DNA from: a virus | DNA length: 24,093 nt | Direction: 5' to 3' (one strand) | Virus record (IMG/VR): IMGVR_UViG_3300026097_001399 | Location: 1 to 24,093 of that record | Shown here: piece by piece, positions 21,945 to 24,093 of the stretch | How positions within the stretch are numbered: position 1 is the first letter of the stretch | Layout of the letters: every line of letters starts with the position of its first letter | Position numbers and translations under genes: made by a program | Notes under the pieces: generated by a model | What the model saw: the letters and a program-made list of their open reading frames with translations, nothing else | The model's database searches: none | What the model was told of the DNA's origin: nothing

Positions 21945-22319
21945 CTATTTATCGCCTAGGACGGTAATTAATAAATCATTTGGTTGCAATTCAGTTGGTT
22001 TAACTTCACATGTAAAACCATCTCTGTCCACAATTAGACTATGATCTTCTGTTACGATAATTTGCTTTCCAGATTCGCTTGTAACTTTATATTTTTTCTT
22101 TAAAGTTGAATGACGCATAACATACGAAATATTATAAAAGGAAGCCTGATCCTCATAACTATTGTAACCTAACACTTTATGATCATTGTTTTTAGAAGTA
22201 GGAATCGCGTATTCTTTGTTGTTATCTTGAATAACCCTATATTCGATGTTATTAAAAAGTTCTTCGATACTAATTTTGTTGCCGTTTGACAAAGTTATTA
22301 AAGTATTGCCAGTTACACT
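21945..22319 (-). other. N-terminal split intein fragment (IntN)
   Basis: Starting at Ser1 (22319-22317) directly after VIYGD, 124 residues match the N-terminal part of a polymerase intein. SVTGNTLITLSNGNKISIEE is block A, and IIVTEDHSLIV contains the TxxH motif of block B. The intein lies in the same YGD/TDS site as known archaeal DNA polymerase inteins. The frame then stops at 21945 with no endonuclease domain fused, which is what makes it a split intein. A serine as first residue matches polymerase inteins at this site. Confidence 0.92.
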
Positions 22320-24093
22320 ATCGCCATATATAACTGCATCGCCAACGTGATTGTATTCACCTACAATCAGTTCATTTGCATATGCATCCATGTGCTTGGC
22401 AATTTGTCTGCCAGTGAGTGTAGTTGATTGACCAATGCGCTTATCAAAGAATCTACAACCAGGGTTAAGAATAGCACCATACAAACTGTTCAAGTTAATT
22501 TTCTTGACCAGCTGTCTCTTATCCCAAAACTCTCTGTCTTCTGGTGTTTGTGCGTCTTTCTTTTTCTTCTGCAACTCCTTGCGTTCTGCATACCAACGTT
22601 CTAGCAGCCCAGGCACAACACCTTGTATATCGTAGCGGAAGATAGTGCCATTTGCACTCAACACCCATGGTTCACTGCTGAGATAGATTAGTTTATAAAT
22701 CTCTGCGCCTGTTAGTGTGTCCGATTCGCCGTTTTCCCAGTCTACTGTGATAGGATGAGTGGTGTCTTGTGACATAACATATCCGTATTCTCTACTGCCA
22801 AACTCCCCCTCCCAGGCCTCAGCAAAGCTCTTTTTCTTGGCCATTCTTGACTCAACCATTTCTTCTGTGTAGTCCTGTCGGAGCTGACCAAGAATGGTTT
22901 CGGGTGCCATGTTAAGAGCACGAATCACACTAGGATATAGACTGTTCAAGTCAATACTGCCAATCCATTTGTGCATGCCTTTTTTGGGATATGCAACATA
23001 AGCACCAGCTGCGGCAGTATTTTCGCCGTGATCCTTGCGATTGGGCACCACCATGCCGCGTTCGTGTGCCTCGTTGATAATGGCTTGTTCAGTAACAGCA
23101 ACTGCTCCCATGGTTGTTTGTAGCAACACTGTGTTGGCATGGGCTAGTTCATTTGCAAGGGCTAGAAATTTAAGTTTTTTGTCTAGCTTTCCTAGTAGAG
23201 CAGTATCTTGTCTGTTGTAGTCGATAAACTTTTCAAAATCGTGATTGTACAATTGATCAAGTGTACCTTCATAAGCAACTTTCTTTTCACTTAGTTCGTG
23301 CTCGCCTATGGCATCAAGGCTATAGCTGTGTCGTTCTTCGTAGGTGTATTTTCTGTACAGTTGCATATAGTCCATGTGCACTCTGCCTACTAGATCAAAT
23401 GTTTCATTTTCAGCACCATATCTTTCAAAAGTGCGTTTTTTAGGAAACTGATTCCACAAACAAAACTGCCGAGTGTACTCCTTGCCCAGCACTTTGGTAA
23501 TGCGATTCACTGTGTACGGAATATCATATCCTTCGCTGTTCCACCCACTTAGCACATCAGCATCTTCGATCAGTGCTAAAAAAGTTTCCAGCATGTCTTC
23601 TTCGCGGTCAAACATAAAAGTATTGCCAAATTTCTCGGCAATCTGCTGTGCTTCTTGTGCATCTACAGTTTTTGGCGGAATAGCAAGAGTTACCAATTGA
23701 TCTAGCCAGTCTAGATAGACTGTAATAGCTGTGATTTTGTTGAAAGGATCACTGGGCGGCGAAAAGCCTTTGGTGGTATCAAAGTCAGCCTCAATATCAA
23801 AAAAAGCTGTTTGAAGTTCAGGGGCATCGTGGTTATAGTAATTGTTGGCAAGACATCTAAACACTGGATTGATATCACTCTCAAACAGTGCTTTTTGCCC
23901 ATGAATTTTCAGTTCTTTGCGAAATTCTTTTTGTGATTTACAACGAACTTGTGTTACGGGATCTCCGTAGATACTGCGATGTTTGCCTTTGGGATCTGCA
24001 TAGTAGAAAGTAAATTCTACTGGGTATTCACGAAACTCTCGTTGACCGCGAATGCGTTCCACAATGTGAATAGTGTCTCGATCTCTGTCAAAC
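21945..24093 (-). CDS. gp43: DNA polymerase family B, N-terminal half with split-intein N fragment, 5' end beyond the window
   Basis: The frame enters from the right edge with no start codon in view (FDRDRDTIHIVERIRGQRE), so the gene begins outside. It encodes the 3'-5' proofreading exonuclease with TAFFDIEADFD (Exo I), LSGWNSEGYDIPYT (Exo II) and YNRQDTALLG (Exo III). The polymerase parts are IDLNSLYPSVIRAL (motif A) and KKINLNSLYGAIL (motif B). After VIYGD the polymerase is cut in the middle of motif C and a 124-residue intein N fragment follows, ending at a TAG at 21947-21945. The polymerase aligns in style with T4 gp43, especially the marine T4-like type. The product is inactive alone and must be joined with the C half. 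Confidence 0.95.
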   Translation of the reverse strand, partial: FDRDRDTIHIVERIRGQREFREYPVEFTFYYADPKGKHRSIYGDPVTQVRCKSQKEFRKELKIHGQKALFESDINPVFRCLANNYYNHDAPELQTAFFDIEADFDTTKGFSPPSDPFNKITAITVYLDWLDQLVTLAIPPKTVDAQEAQQIAEKFGNTFMFDREEDMLETFLALIEDADVLSGWNSEGYDIPYTVNRITKVLGKEYTRQFCLWNQFPKKRTFERYGAENETFDLVGRVHMDYMQLYRKYTYEERHSYSLDAIGEHELSEKKVAYEGTLDQLYNHDFEKFIDYNRQDTALLGKLDKKLKFLALANELAHANTVLLQTTMGAVAVTEQAIINEAHERGMVVPNRKDHGENTAAAGAYVAYPKKGMHKWIGSIDLNSLYPSVIRALNMAPETILGQLRQDYTEEMVESRMAKKKSFAEAWEGEFGSREYGYVMSQDTTHPITVDWENGESDTLTGAEIYKLIYLSSEPWVLSANGTIFRYDIQGVVPGLLERWYAERKELQKKKKDAQTPEDREFWDKRQLVKKINLNSLYGAILNPGCRFFDKRIGQSTTLTGRQIAKHMDAYANELIVGEYNHVGDAVIYGDSVTGNTLITLSNGNKISIEELFNNIEYRVIQDNNKEYAIPTSKNNDHKVLGYNSYEDQASFYNISYVMRHSTLKKKYKVTSESGKQIIVTEDHSLIVDRDGFTCEVKPTELQPNDLLITVLGDK

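Noticed and set aside
1-24093. tRNA genes, CRISPR arrays, insertion sequences and attachment sites
   Set aside because: I looked for cloverleaf-like intergenic stretches, spaced direct repeats and transposase motifs and found none. The gaps between genes are almost all under 110 bases.

Overview
The window looks like an internal part of the genome of a tailed, T4-like phage (myovirus) from a marine or similar aquatic habitat. It carries a T4-type family B DNA polymerase, a T4-type sliding clamp and a T4 RNase H/FEN-like nuclease. Around them are many small conserved proteins of the kind found in marine T4-like phages. All genes lie on the minus strand and are packed with ATGA/TAATG overlaps, so they read from high to low coordinates. 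A lipoprotein signal on one product, plus a C-terminal outer-membrane-like domain, suggests a Gram-negative host. I see no photosynthesis genes, tRNAs, CRISPR arrays or insertion sequences. No gene-free stretch exceeds about 150 bases.

Region 1 (24,093 to about 18,300): replication. The DNA polymerase is broken into two genes inside its catalytic YGD/TDS motif. The first half ends in an N-terminal split-intein fragment and the second begins with a C-terminal one. A free-standing homing endonuclease gene sits between them. A methyltransferase-like gene and the sliding clamp gene follow.

Region 2 (18,329 to about 15,700): DNA modification. A DpdA-like transglycosylase starts in the stop codon of the clamp gene. 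It is followed by a DUF465-like coiled-coil protein, a conserved protein of unknown function and a divergent QueD-like T-fold protein.

Region 3 (15,700 to about 11,500): sugar and surface chemistry. A 65-residue protein gene is framed by a 15-bp inverted repeat. After it come a glycosyltransferase, a GalE-like epimerase, a 2OG-type oxygenase, a short DegT-like aminotransferase and an acidic protein.

Region 4 (11,530 to 8,179): a cargo gene with its own sigma70-like promoter. It encodes a 1048-residue lipoprotein subtilisin-like protease with a proline/glutamate repeat stalk and a C-terminal barrel-like domain, preceded by a tiny two-helix membrane ORF.

Region 5 (8,195 to 5,913): small accessory genes, namely a coiled-coil protein, a cupin, a purine-type phosphoribosyltransferase, an AbrB-like protein, a short helical protein and a second 2OG oxygenase.

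Region 6 (5,911 to 1): a near-consensus sigma70 promoter drives queD, queE and metK. These are followed by a conserved unknown, an SGNH hydrolase-like protein, the FEN-like nuclease and four small conserved unknowns. The last of these runs off the window.

Taken together, QueD and QueE would make 7-carboxy-7-deazaguanine and MetK would supply the S-adenosylmethionine that QueE needs. DpdA would swap the 7-deazaguanine base for guanine in phage DNA, probably as protection from restriction. The phosphoribosyltransferase could recycle the guanine released. No queC or folE is visible here, so the final base cannot be decided from this window.
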